From Paraburkholderia sediminicola (GTDB lineage Bacteria > Pseudomonadota > Gammaproteobacteria > Burkholderiales > Burkholderiaceae), in the NCBI RefSeq assembly GCF_902859805.1, contig NZ_CADIKC010000001.1:930001-994000 (forward strand): 64,000 bases of DNA, in the 5' to 3' direction. The translations under genes and the position numbers were made by a program. The notes under the pieces were generated by a model. The model had not been told where the DNA came from. It made no database searches and worked only from the letters and a program-made list of their open reading frames with translations. Shown in pieces: positions 1 to 7,604 of this stretch (position 1 is its first letter; every line of letters begins with the position of its first letter).

Positions 1-260
1 TCCGAGCGGCCGAGCAGTTCCAGTTCGTCGTCCGAAAGGCCGATGCGGATTCTCCCGCCGATCAAAGCGATAGTCGCGGGCTCAGCGCCCAGGTCACGGA
101 TCAAGGCCTCCACTTCGCGCGCAGTGCGAACGTTCTCCGGATAGGGCATGCCGTGAGCGATGATGGTCGATTCCAGCGCCACAAGCGGGCGGCCGGCGGC
201 CCGTGCAGCGGCTACAGGTGCGCTGTAGGTCAACCACGAGTGTGCAAGGTCCGCAACCAT
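1..260 (-). CDS. psuG: Pseudouridine-5'-phosphate glycosidase, N-terminal part (cut by window edge)
   Basis: The minus strand reads from an ATG at 260 into the window edge, giving about 86 residues. The stretch [18 protein letters not shown] is the N-terminal signature of PsuG, which reversibly splits pseudouridine 5'-phosphate into uracil and ribose 5-phosphate in the cytoplasm. The following segment [20 protein letters not shown] also fits the family. The start is the first in-frame ATG ([15 protein letters not shown]), but the conserved region begins about 30 residues later, so the true start could be further in. A psuK-type kinase partner would lie outside the window. The gene is divergent from the LRR gene at 404. 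Confidence 0.85.
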   Translation of the reverse strand, partial: MVADLAHSWLTYSAPVAAARAAGRPLVALESTIIAHGMPYPENVRTAREVEALIRDLGAEPATIALIGGRIRIGLSDDELELLGRS

Positions 261-403
261 GTCGACGTATCCGGTGATGTGATTCGCTTAAGTATGCAAC
301 ACAAGGCTGGTCCACGGGTCGCGCGAAGCGCGACGTTGCCTGGGGCGGAATGCGCCTCGCTCTTCGTGTATAAAGGAGGAAGCCTGTACTACGTGAGCCC
401 GCC

Positions 404-1669
404 GTGCCCGAAACCCCGCCGTCAACCACGAACTCAAGCGCGGAAGGTCCGAACCCGTCCTTGCCGCGAATCATCAAGCCGTTGGCCATCGGCGGCGCCA
501 TTGTGCTGTTGCTCGGCATTGCGCTGCTGATCTTCAAACCGTTCCACAAGAGCCCGGACGAACGGGCGCTGAGCGAACTGGGATTCATCAAAGCCACCTG
601 CAACAACAGCGACGCGTCGACAACCACACCCGACTCGGAATGCCTGGCGTTGCGGGCGAAACCGACAATGACGGCATCTCAGGTCGCGGCCGCTTTGCCA
701 CATCTAAAGAATTCCGACCGCAAGATTGAACTGAATCTGGCAGGCACCCAGATCGATAACCTCGATTCGCTGAAGGAACTGGACGATCTGGAATCGCTTG
801 ACCTGACGGACACGCCCGTCTGGAACATCGACGCCCTGAAGGACATGCATTCGCTGAAAAGGCTCGTGCTCCATCGCACCGAAGTCGAAAACATCGCCGC
901 GCTCAAAGGGCTGACCGGTCTGCAATCGCTGAACCTCTGGGATACTCGTGTCTCGAATCTCGACGCGCTCAAGAACCTGCGCGATCTGCGAGACCTCGAC
1001 CTGCGCGATACTCAGGTTCGCGATCTCAATCCGCTCGAAGATTTGCCGCATCTGGAAACGCTCAAACTCGGGGGTGCGAGGAACGTCCGGAACGTCGACG
1101 CGCTCAGCCAGGTCGCGTCCTTGCAGACGCTCGACCTCAACGAAACCCAGGTCGACAGCATCAGTGCGTTGAAAAAGCTCTCCGGTCTGCAAGCGCTCTA
1201 TCTGGCGAACACGCCGCTGCGCGACATCGACGGACTAAAAGGAATGTCCTCGCTCAGGACGCTCGTGCTGGACGGCTCGAAGGTCGATGATATCGACGCG
1301 GCGCAGGGCATGCTCCAGCTGAACACACTGGTGCTCGCTCGCACGCAAGTGACGAACATCGATGCATTGAAGGGGCTCACCGGTCTGCAAAGGCTCAATC
1401 TCGCCGACACCCGGGTGGAGAACATCGAGGCGCTGACAGACCTGAAAAGCCTGCGGATGCTCAATCTCTTTCGCACCAGGGTTCGAAACATCGATCCCCT
1501 GCGAGGTTTGACCAGTTTGCAGGAACTCTACCTTGCGAACACCCCTGTCGAAGACGTCGACTCGCTGAAAGGGCTCACTGGTCTACGAGAGCTCGTTCTG
1601 TATGGCACTCAGGCCAGGAACGTCGACGATCTCAAAGCGGCGCTTCCAAAAACGCGAATCGTGTGGTGA
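404..1669 (+). CDS. Membrane-anchored leucine-rich-repeat protein
   Basis: A 421-residue protein with a short Ser/Pro/Thr-rich N-terminus, one hydrophobic segment at about residues 26-45 (PLAIGGAIVLLLGIALLIF), a short linker with two cysteines, and then 14 consecutive leucine-rich repeats to the C-terminus. Thirteen repeats are exactly 22 residues and one (around residue 225) is 23, matching the SDS22-like class. The usual Asn-ladder position is mostly Thr (LxLxxTxVxNIxxL). One TM followed by the repeats suggests a periplasmic binding scaffold, but ligand and partner are unknown. GTG at 404 is the only start between the upstream stop and the membrane segment. A strong AAAGGAGGA lies unusually far upstream (372-380). 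Confidence 0.85.
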   Translation: MPETPPSTTNSSAEGPNPSLPRIIKPLAIGGAIVLLLGIALLIFKPFHKSPDERALSELGFIKATCNNSDASTTTPDSECLALRAKPTMTASQVAAALPHLKNSDRKIELNLAGTQIDNLDSLKELDDLESLDLTDTPVWNIDALKDMHSLKRLVLHRTEVENIAALKGLTGLQSLNLWDTRVSNLDALKNLRDLRDLDLRDTQVRDLNPLEDLPHLETLKLGGARNVRNVDALSQVASLQTLDLNETQVDSISALKKLSGLQALYLANTPLRDIDGLKGMSSLRTLVLDGSKVDDIDAAQGMLQLNTLVLARTQVTNIDALKGLTGLQRLNLADTRVENIEALTDLKSLRMLNLFRTRVRNIDPLRGLTSLQELYLANTPVEDVDSLKGLTGLRELVLYGTQARNVDDLKAALPKTRIVW

Positions 1670-1824
1670 TCATTCGACAGTTTCTCAACACGCGCGCGAG
1701 ACCGACATCAGCCATCGTGGCGCCCGTGCCGCATCAAACCCGTAAGGCAACGGAAGCAAATCGGCATCGATATCTTCGCCATCTTCCTTGCGTATAACGT
1801 TTCTTCTACGGTTAAATAAACCCA

Positions 1825-1854
1825 CCTTAGCGCGTTGATTTCAATGCGCTAAGG
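1825..1854. repeat. Perfect 9-bp inverted repeat between the LRR gene and ompW
   Basis: CCTTAGCGC (1825-1833) and GCGCTAAGG (1846-1854) are perfect inverted copies around a 12-nt loop. No T-run follows on either strand, so this is not a classic terminator. It lies in the 420-base gap 1670-2089, which otherwise holds the terminator at 1889-1912 and the ompW promoter region. Confidence 0.5.
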
Positions 1855-1888
1855 CACAGTGCATTTCTTCCAAAAAAGGCAACCGGAG

Positions 1889-1912
1889 GCCCGCTCTAAC
1901 CAGCGGGCTTTT
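1889..1912 (+). terminator. Rho-independent terminator after the LRR gene
   Basis: GCCCGCT (1889-1895) pairs with AGCGGGC (1902-1908) around a 6-nt loop and is followed directly by TTTT. It is 220 bases after the LRR stop codon and insulates ompW from upstream transcription. Confidence 0.7.
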
Positions 1913-2089
1913 GGCTTTCTTACGCCCGCTAAAAGTAGTCATACCTACTCAATATCTGAATCGGCTGCGTGCTAAATCCTTACCAAATTTCAGAGGTCAC
2001 ATTCGACAGAACAGATCGCAAATAGCACGGACGTACGCATAGAATCACCACTGCCTACCAGTAAAAACAGTAAAGACAGAGGAGATAAG

Positions 2090-2818
2090 ATGAAGCAGAC
2101 AAAGGCATTCGGCGTGGCTGCCGCATTGTTCGTGTGTACGGCCGCCCACGCGCAGAGCGCCGGCGATATTGTTGCAGGCTTCGGCTGGTTTCATCTGGCG
2201 CCGCAGGACTCGAGCAAACCGCTGACGGTAAACGCACTTGGCACGAGCGTAACCGAAACCGGCACGGGCGCGACAGTGGATGATTCGGACACCTTCGGTC
2301 TGACGGCCACCTATTTCATCACCGACCACATTGCCACGACCGCCGTGCTCGGCGTACCGCCGAAGTTTCATTTAACCGGCACCGGATCGCTCTCCGCGCT
2401 TGGGCAGATCGGCTCCGCTTACGAATGGAGCCCGACGCTGCTCCTGAAGTATTACTTCAACGATGCAAAGAGTCACTTCCGTCCTTACGTTGGCGCGGGC
2501 GCATCGTACGTGTGGTATAGCGGAGTTAAATTGAGCTCAGCGGTATCGAGCGGCAGTTTTTTGTATTCGCAAACCTATGGCACCGCGTTGGAAGGGACGA
2601 CAACCGCGAAGTTGAGCAACTCGTTTGCGCCGGTCATCAATGCCGGCTTTGCCTATAACATCGACAAGCACTGGTCGGTCGATGTCTCGCTGTCGTATAT
2701 GCAGTTGTCGACGCGTGCCACGCTGACTACCCAGTCCAAGGTAGGAACGGTGACCAGTAGCACGAAGCTCAAACTTAACCCGATCATTTCTTATGTTTCC
2801 ATCGGGTATCGTTTCTAA
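2090..2818 (+). CDS. ompW: OmpW family outer-membrane protein
   Basis: A 242-residue precursor with a clear signal peptide (MKQTKAFGVAAALFVCTAAHAQ, cleavage after AHA). The mature part is OmpW-like: an N-terminal GDIVAGFGWFHLAPQDSS, alternating beta strands, FRPYVGAGASYVWYS in the middle, and a C-terminal strand ending in Phe (VSIGYRF) as needed for BAM insertion. The family forms 8-stranded barrels with a hydrophobic channel for small molecules and is often induced by stress or electron-acceptor change. AGAGGAGATAAG precedes the ATG. It is a single-gene unit between two hairpins. Confidence 0.93.
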   Translation: MKQTKAFGVAAALFVCTAAHAQSAGDIVAGFGWFHLAPQDSSKPLTVNALGTSVTETGTGATVDDSDTFGLTATYFITDHIATTAVLGVPPKFHLTGTGSLSALGQIGSAYEWSPTLLLKYYFNDAKSHFRPYVGAGASYVWYSGVKLSSAVSSGSFLYSQTYGTALEGTTTAKLSNSFAPVINAGFAYNIDKHWSVDVSLSYMQLSTRATLTTQSKVGTVTSSTKLKLNPIISYVSIGYRF

Positions 2819-2824
2819 CCGGGC

Positions 2825-2850
2825 TCCGCATTGCGCCGATGCAATGCGGA
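2825..2850 (+). terminator. Hairpin downstream of ompW
   Basis: TCCGCATTGC (2825-2834) and GCAATGCGGA (2841-2850) form a perfect 10-bp stem with a 6-nt loop, 7 bases after the ompW stop. No T-run follows, so it may act as a transcript-end stabiliser or a weak terminator. Confidence 0.6.
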
Positions 2851-2881
2851 AACCAGCGTGATAAGTGTCGTCAACCAGCCG

Positions 2882-3103
2882 TTAGTCAATGACGTTCACT
2901 TCAACGGCTTTTGGATCGGTCAGCTCGAATGTACGAATCCGGCCGGCGCGGACGTCGAGCACCAGCCGGTCTATCCATTCGATTTCGAGCATTTCCCTTT
3001 CGACGTTGTCGCTCGCGGCAGTCGCAATCTTTCCCTGCCAGCCACGGCGGTGATATAGCAACATAATCACGGCGCTGCCGCGCCGCATAAAGAACCGTTC
3101 CAT
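2882..3103 (-). CDS. Small conserved-looking hypothetical protein
   Basis: A 73-residue reading frame between ompW and the KfrA-like gene, on the minus strand. The composition is ordinary for a small soluble protein, with an amphipathic middle (ASDNVEREMLEIEWIDRLVLDVRAGRIRTFEL) and no membrane segment. The ATG at 3103 has GCGGAG very close to it, so an internal ATG at residue 6 or 14 is possible. I do not recognise a family. It is kept because the opposite-strand alternative (2831-3058) has poorer composition and this is the only plausible gene in the 470-base gap. Confidence 0.45.
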   Translation of the reverse strand: MERFFMRRGSAVIMLLYHRRGWQGKIATAASDNVEREMLEIEWIDRLVLDVRAGRIRTFELTDPKAVEVNVID

Positions 3104-3211
3104 TCTCCGCGTCCGTCAGTCTTGAATGCCCGTTTCTCAATTCCGGACAGACCATAGCACGCTGGTATCGCCGACTGCGGAGCCGCAAAGAACGTGAAAG
3201 AAATTGATGCT

Positions 3212-3245
3212 TGAGCGGAGGCGGTCAATGCACCGCCTCCGCTCA
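3212..3245 (-). terminator. Strong terminator-like hairpin after the KfrA-like gene
   Basis: TGAGCGGAGGCGGT (3212-3225) and its exact complement (3232-3245) make a 14-bp perfect GC-rich stem with a 6-nt loop, 43 bases beyond the stop of the minus-strand gene. On that strand it is followed by AGCATCAATTTCTTT, a weak T-rich tail. Confidence 0.75.
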
Positions 3246-3288
3246 GCGTAGTGACGCCGTTGCCGCTTAAACCTGCAACGCGCGTAAA

Positions 3289-5739
3289 TCAACGCTCCAC
3301 TTTCGACATAACCGCCGTCGTTGGGTCATACCGATAACCCTTCTGCGAAAGCCGCTCGGTCATCGTCGCCCCGATCAGCTTTTGCTGCGTGTCCCGGGAT
3401 ACCAACTCACTATCGGGCTTGAGCCGCTCGAGTTCAGATGAGAGCTTTCGGATGAGCGCCACTTCTCCTGTGCTGCGCGAGTCGATGAACAAAAGCTTTT
3501 CGTTTGCGGAAGCGAGTCGGTCTTTCAGGTCCTTGGCATGCTCGACCCACTGCTCGGCAATCGTGCGCAGTTCGTTAAAAGCCTTCTCATGCGCTTTGGC
3601 CTGAGCCGATATCTGCCGTTGTAACTCGGCGACTTCTTCCGCCTTCGCAGAGTCGCCCGCTTGAAGGGCAAGTTGATGGCTGCGTCGCGCTTCTTCGGCG
3701 CGCGCCTTCTCGGCTTCTCCAAGGCGCTGCGCCAATGTCGCCGCATGCTGTTCGGCGGCCTCTGCCCGCTCCTTCACGCTAGACGCATCCTGCGAAACCT
3801 GGGCCAGTTCAGCCATCGCAGCCGCTTTCGCCTCGGTCACGGCGCTGACCTGCTCCCGCGCCGCCTCCAGTTCCCGGGTGACGCGTTGGAGTTCGTCGTG
3901 TTGAATCGACGCCGCCCCGCTCCGCTCGGCGTTTGTCCGCCGCTCTGCTTCGAGCGCGATTCGCGCTTCCTCGAGTTCCCGGGCGACGCGTTGCAGTTCG
4001 TTACGTTGACCCGACGCTTCCTCGCTCCGCGCTGCGCTTGTCTGGCGCTCGGCTGCGAGTGCATTGCGTGCCTCATTGAGTTCAGCCTCGATCGCGGCGA
4101 CCCGCGCAAGGCTCTCACTCACCTGTGCCGTAGCAGCTTCTGCGCGCGATGAAGCCGCACTGGATTCCTGCGACCAGCGTTCCGCTTCGGCAGACTTCGC
4201 CTGCTCGGATTCTGCGAGCCGCTGCTGCAACGTCACCGCATGCTGCTCTGCGAACTCTGCCCGCTCCTTCGCGGCAGACGCGTCGTGCGAAACCTGAACC
4301 AGTTCAGCGGTCGCGACCGCATTCGCCTCAGTCATGACGCTGACCCGCTGTCGCGCTGCCTCGAGTTCATGGGTGACGCGCTGCAGTTCGTTGAACTGAC
4401 CGGACGCTTCCTCGCTCCGCGCTGCGCTTGTCTGGCGCTCGGCTGCGAGTGCAGTGCGTGCCTCATTGAGTTCAGTCTCGATCGCGGCGACCCGCGCGAG
4501 GCTCTCGTTCGCGTGCGCCGTAGCAGCTTCCGCACGCGACGAATGCGCGCTGGATTCCTGCGCCCATCGCTCAGCTTCGGACGACTTCGCCTGCTCGACT
4601 TCCGCGAGGTGCTGCTGCAACGTCGCCGCATGCTGTTCCGCGAACTCTGCCCGCTCCTTCGCGGCAGATGCATCCTGCGAGACCCGCGCCAGTTCATCCC
4701 TCGCGACAGACGCGTCGTGCGAAACCTGGGCCAGCTCAGCGCTCACAGCCGCCTGTACCGCACTCATCGCGCTGACCTGCTCCCGCGCCGCCTCCAGTTC
4801 CCGTCCAACGCGCTGCAATTCGTCGAACTGAATCAACGCTTCCTCGCTCCGCGCCGCGCTTGTCTGACGCTCTGCGTCGAGCGCAAAGCGCGCTTCATCC
4901 CGCTCAGCCTCCAGTCCAGCAACCCGCGCGAGACCCTCGTTCAGCTGCGCCGTGGCCGCTTCGGCGCGCGCCGAAGCCTCGCCAGCCTCCTGCAACGCTC
5001 TATCCGCCTCAGCCGACTTCGCCTGACAGTCGTAGCCCATCGAGATCACGTCCTGCCGCGCCTCGTCGAGCTCCTGCTTCATCTGTGTGATCTGATCGTT
5101 GTGACTGGCAGCAGCAGCGGCCAACCCCTCACGCGCGTGACGTTCCTGGTCGAGTTCCGCCTTCGTGTGTTCCAGCGCGGCCTCTTCCAGAGACACACGT
5201 TGCGCCAGTTCTTCCGCGCGAGCCTCGGCAGCCTCAGCGCGCCCCATCGCGGCCGCGAGTTCTGCCGTGAGACGCGTGGACGTATCCTCGGCTGTGCTCA
5301 GCGCGCTCGTCAGCACACCATGCCGCTCACGGCCGGCTTCGACTTCCGCCGCCGTCTTCTGATACTCGGCAAGCGCCTCGTCCCGTTCCGTGCGGGCAGC
5401 GTCGAGGTGCTGGTGCACGGCGCTCAGGTGCTGACTGACCGCCCGGTCAGCTTCGCCCTGGGCGGCCATCCAGAGCCGCTCAGCGGCGCTCGTCATGGTT
5501 TCGGCAATGTGCTCCGGCAACCCGGCCTGGACCTGCACGTGGGGCGTGAGGGGCTGTCGCGCTTCGCGCCAGCGCTGCAAAGCTGCCGCAACGGCAACGA
5601 TCGAACTGCCAGGAATCTCCGGCCAAATGGTCACCGGAGACACCTTCCGGCCCTCTTCGACCATGCGATCTGCGATTCCGGCGACGAGTTCGTCCGTGAT
5701 TGTGTCTGCGTCCGTAGACATAAGCGCCTCAAAGCTCAT
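3289..5739 (-). CDS. KfrA-like DNA-binding coiled-coil protein with tandem repeats
   Basis: An 816-residue protein. Residues about 10-110 resemble the KfrA N-terminal DNA-binding region (DELVAGIADRMVEEGRKVSPVTIWPEI, then a conserved LQRWREAR). The rest, about 115-760, is almost unbroken coiled coil rich in Ala, Glu and Arg (EAAREQVSAM, SSRAEAATA). KfrA of RK2 (about 300 residues) binds DNA and forms filaments that aid plasmid segregation; this protein is well over twice as long. Residues about 270-690 are three tandem repeats of 130-144 residues. No parA, parB or rep gene lies nearby, so a chromosomal organising role is an inference. An alternative ATG at 5721 (MSTDADTITDE) has a better spaced GAGG. 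Confidence 0.8.
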   Translation of the reverse strand: MSFEALMSTDADTITDELVAGIADRMVEEGRKVSPVTIWPEIPGSSIVAVAAALQRWREARQPLTPHVQVQAGLPEHIAETMTSAAERLWMAAQGEADRAVSQHLSAVHQHLDAARTERDEALAEYQKTAAEVEAGRERHGVLTSALSTAEDTSTRLTAELAAAMGRAEAAEARAEELAQRVSLEEAALEHTKAELDQERHAREGLAAAAASHNDQITQMKQELDEARQDVISMGYDCQAKSAEADRALQEAGEASARAEAATAQLNEGLARVAGLEAERDEARFALDAERQTSAARSEEALIQFDELQRVGRELEAAREQVSAMSAVQAAVSAELAQVSHDASVARDELARVSQDASAAKERAEFAEQHAATLQQHLAEVEQAKSSEAERWAQESSAHSSRAEAATAHANESLARVAAIETELNEARTALAAERQTSAARSEEASGQFNELQRVTHELEAARQRVSVMTEANAVATAELVQVSHDASAAKERAEFAEQHAVTLQQRLAESEQAKSAEAERWSQESSAASSRAEAATAQVSESLARVAAIEAELNEARNALAAERQTSAARSEEASGQRNELQRVARELEEARIALEAERRTNAERSGAASIQHDELQRVTRELEAAREQVSAVTEAKAAAMAELAQVSQDASSVKERAEAAEQHAATLAQRLGEAEKARAEEARRSHQLALQAGDSAKAEEVAELQRQISAQAKAHEKAFNELRTIAEQWVEHAKDLKDRLASANEKLLFIDSRSTGEVALIRKLSSELERLKPDSELVSRDTQQKLIGATMTERLSQKGYRYDPTTAVMSKVER
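3680..4931 (-). repeat. Three tandem repeats inside the KfrA-like gene
   Basis: In gene order the copies run about 4931-4499, 4498-4109 and 4108-3680. A shared marker, CTTCCTCGCTCCGCGC (plus strand), occurs at 4839, 4407 and 4017, giving spacings of 432 and 390 bases (144 and 130 codons). Copies two and three are nearly identical at DNA level over more than 80 bases, suggesting recent duplication or gene conversion. Confidence 0.8.
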
Positions 5740-5861
5740 TTTGGCCTGACGAAAAATTGAGTCCCCAATACGTTACTCCAACCCGGCACTATTCCCGATG
5801 AAAGGATTGCAGGTTGGCTCATACCGCGCGATTCGCCGTTCACTGAAAAAGTGGCGACGCG

Positions 5862-5966
5862 ATGACCGACGTCATCCGCGCAGTAAAGCGTGAGATCGAT
5901 ATTATGGGCGATATCAAGGTGCCATCGGGCGAGCTAACGCGAGGCATCGAACTGGCCAATGTTTAA
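5862..5966 (+). other. Possible 34-residue ORF or gene remnant
   Basis: An ATG at 5862 opens 34 codons (MTDVIRAVKREIDIMGDI, then a segment ending GIELANV) before a TAA at 5964. The composition is protein-like, with good codon bias and an amphipathic helix, but there is no ribosome-binding site and no family I recognise. It may be the leftover of a degraded gene. It is the only coding-like signal in the 5740-6099 gap, which also holds two hairpins. Confidence 0.25.
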
Positions 5967-6008
5967 GGCGGTTTAAGGCGAACCCGCAGTCTTTCCCTAT
6001 TCCTTATT

Positions 6009-6091
6009 CGCCGGGATGCAGCCCGGCGTATTCCCGTTTGCTGGTTGTCGGCGGCGCCACCAATGACGATGGTGTGCTCATTGATGGCGCC
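6009..6091. repeat. Two neighbouring hairpins
   Basis: CGCCGGG (6009-6015) pairs with CCCGGCG (6022-6028). GGCGCCACCAATGA (6053-6066) pairs with TCATTGATGGCGCC (6078-6091) over 14 positions with one G-T wobble. The second sits 8 bases beyond the stop of the minus-strand gene at 6100 and probably ends its transcript. Neither has a T-run. Confidence 0.55.
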
Positions 6092-6099
6092 TCCCGCAC

Positions 6100-6393
6100 T
6101 TACTTGCCCTGAATCAGACGACCCAACGGGGCGAGCGGACCGACGTGCATGAACTCGTACTGCGCATGCCCGCCGGACGTGAGCGGCAGCGCTTCTATCG
6201 CCGCCTTCGCTTCTCCGATCGATTCAACATCCATCAGGAAGATGACGCCGGGCTTATCCTGGCGCATCCAGAACTGCTCGATCTTGCCGTCGAGATAGAG
6301 CTTGAGCGTGGCAGGCACCTCGACCGGAAAGATCTGCGCCTTCTCTTCGTCGGAGAGCGGCTTGACGATGGACGCAACGGCTAAAACTTTCAT
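6100..6393 (-). CDS. Muconolactone-isomerase/YciI-like ferredoxin-fold protein
   Basis: A 97-residue cytoplasmic protein. The layout is an N-terminal strand (MKVLAVASI), a helix, the segment YLDGKIEQFWMRQDKPGVIF, then VESIGEAKAAIEALPL and a C-terminal strand (YEFMHVGPLAPL). This matches small dimeric alpha/beta-barrel proteins of the muconolactone isomerase / YciI type. The catalytic role is unknown. The start at 6393 is set by AAGGAGTG, 7 bases upstream; the longer frame further upstream is non-coding. It is transcribed away from the GlxA-type regulator at 6583, and the spacer holds a direct repeat that probably controls it. Confidence 0.8.
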   Translation of the reverse strand: MKVLAVASIVKPLSDEEKAQIFPVEVPATLKLYLDGKIEQFWMRQDKPGVIFLMDVESIGEAKAAIEALPLTSGGHAQYEFMHVGPLAPLGRLIQGK

Positions 6394-6467
6394 GAGTGCA
6401 CTCCTTGTGCGATGGTTGTTCCGGGATAAACGGTCTGAGTATCGGCTCTGCGTTCGGAAAACCGAAA

Positions 6468-6583
6468 AGTCGCAAATGATGATCTTTATGTCATTCACGC
6501 CACAGGCCCGACGAAAAAAGTGTAGTCTTTCGACTATCGGAACGGTACAGTCGCAAACGACAACTTTAGGGTCATTCACGCCA
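6468..6583. promoter_or_regulatory. Pair of 35-bp direct repeats between divergent genes
   Basis: Two 35-bp boxes at 6468-6502 and 6549-6583 begin AGTCGCAAA and end GTCATTCACGCCA, with 27 of 35 positions identical and an 81-bp offset. The downstream box overlaps the ATG of the AraC-type regulator. Direct-repeat sites are usual for AraC-family proteins, so autoregulation plus control of the divergent 6393 gene is the likely use. Confidence 0.6.
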
Positions 6584-7548
6584 TGAGAATTTTCATACTC
6601 GCGCTCGACGGTGTCTTCGATACGGGGCTGACCGTGCTGCTTGACGCGCTGGGGCTCGCAAACAAATTTGCGGCCGCGCAGATGGGAGGAGCGCTCTCTT
6701 TCGAGGTGTCGATCGTTGGTGTGAGAAAGAAAGTCAAGTCCGGGCAAGGATTTGCCATACCCGTACAGGCGATAGCGCCGGATTCGAAGCCGGACTGGGT
6801 GATCGTTCCCGCGCTCAATACCGGAAGTCCGGAGACGTTGGTCCCGGCACTTGGCCGGCGGGATGTGAGCCAGGCAATGGAACAACTACGGAAATGGCAC
6901 GCTGAGGGCGCGCATATTGCGGCTTCCTGTATCGGCACATTCCTCCTCGCGGAAGCTGGCCTTCTGGATCATGGGGAAGCCACGACGACCTGGTGGCTCG
7001 CTCCGCTATTTCGCCAGCGGTACCCGAACGTCCGGCTCGACGAGACCAGGATGCTCGTGCCGTCGGGCAGAGTCGTTACAGCCGGAGCCGCCATGGGCCA
7101 TCTCGATCTCGCCCTCTGGCTAGTGCGCAAGGCCAGCCCTGAAGTGGCCGCCGTCGTTTCGCGCTATCTGCTCGCCGACTTTCGTTCCTCGCAAGCGCCC
7201 TACATCATCCCCAACCATCTGGCCCAGGCAGACCCTGTTATTCAGCGCTTCGAGCGATGGGCGCGGGACCATCTCAAGGAAGGTTTCTCGCTGGAGGCTG
7301 CAGCCGACGCGCTGGCTACGAGCCCGCGAACGTTGCAACGGCGTTGCCAGGCTGTGCTCGGGAAATCACCCCTGTCCTACTTCCAGGACCTGCGTGTCGA
7401 ACGCGCGAGATCGCTGGTCCACGGCAGCGACCTTGACCTCGACGCCATCGCAGTTGAGGTCGGATACGTTGACGGCGCAACGTTGGGAACGCTCTTGCGG
7501 GATCGCTTAGGGCGGGGAGTGCGTGAGCTTCGCGCAGAGCTACGTTAG
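6583..7548 (+). CDS. GlxA-type AraC family transcriptional regulator
   Basis: A 321-residue regulator. Residues 1-195 form a DJ-1/PfpI-like domain (MRIFILALDGVFDTG, nucleophile-elbow equivalent AASCIGTFLLAEAGLLDG-like at about 112-125, then ATTTWW). Residues about 220-320 form the double AraC helix-turn-helix (FSLEAAADALATSPRTLQRR and LDAIAVEVGYVDGATLGTLL). Family members such as GbdR, ArgR and CdhR respond to amino-acid or amine metabolites. The start codon abuts a direct-repeat box, giving a leader of almost no length before the likely binding site. The effector is not predictable. Confidence 0.9.
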   Translation: MRIFILALDGVFDTGLTVLLDALGLANKFAAAQMGGALSFEVSIVGVRKKVKSGQGFAIPVQAIAPDSKPDWVIVPALNTGSPETLVPALGRRDVSQAMEQLRKWHAEGAHIAASCIGTFLLAEAGLLDHGEATTTWWLAPLFRQRYPNVRLDETRMLVPSGRVVTAGAAMGHLDLALWLVRKASPEVAAVVSRYLLADFRSSQAPYIIPNHLAQADPVIQRFERWARDHLKEGFSLEAAADALATSPRTLQRRCQAVLGKSPLSYFQDLRVERARSLVHGSDLDLDAIAVEVGYVDGATLGTLLRDRLGRGVRELRAELR

Positions 7549-7604
7549 CGGCGCTTAGTTCGTGGAGTTCGGAAGAACGTCAAGCGAACGCGACGCCTAT
7601 AGGC

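Noticed and set aside
3289..5739. The KfrA-like gene as a sign of plasmid or integrated-plasmid DNA
   Set aside because: No replication, partition or transfer genes occur, and the neighbours are ordinary chromosomal genes.
4240..5760. A 506-codon plus-strand frame opposite the KfrA-like gene
   Set aside because: It mirrors the repeat structure of the true gene, is Arg/Cys-rich and has no start signal.
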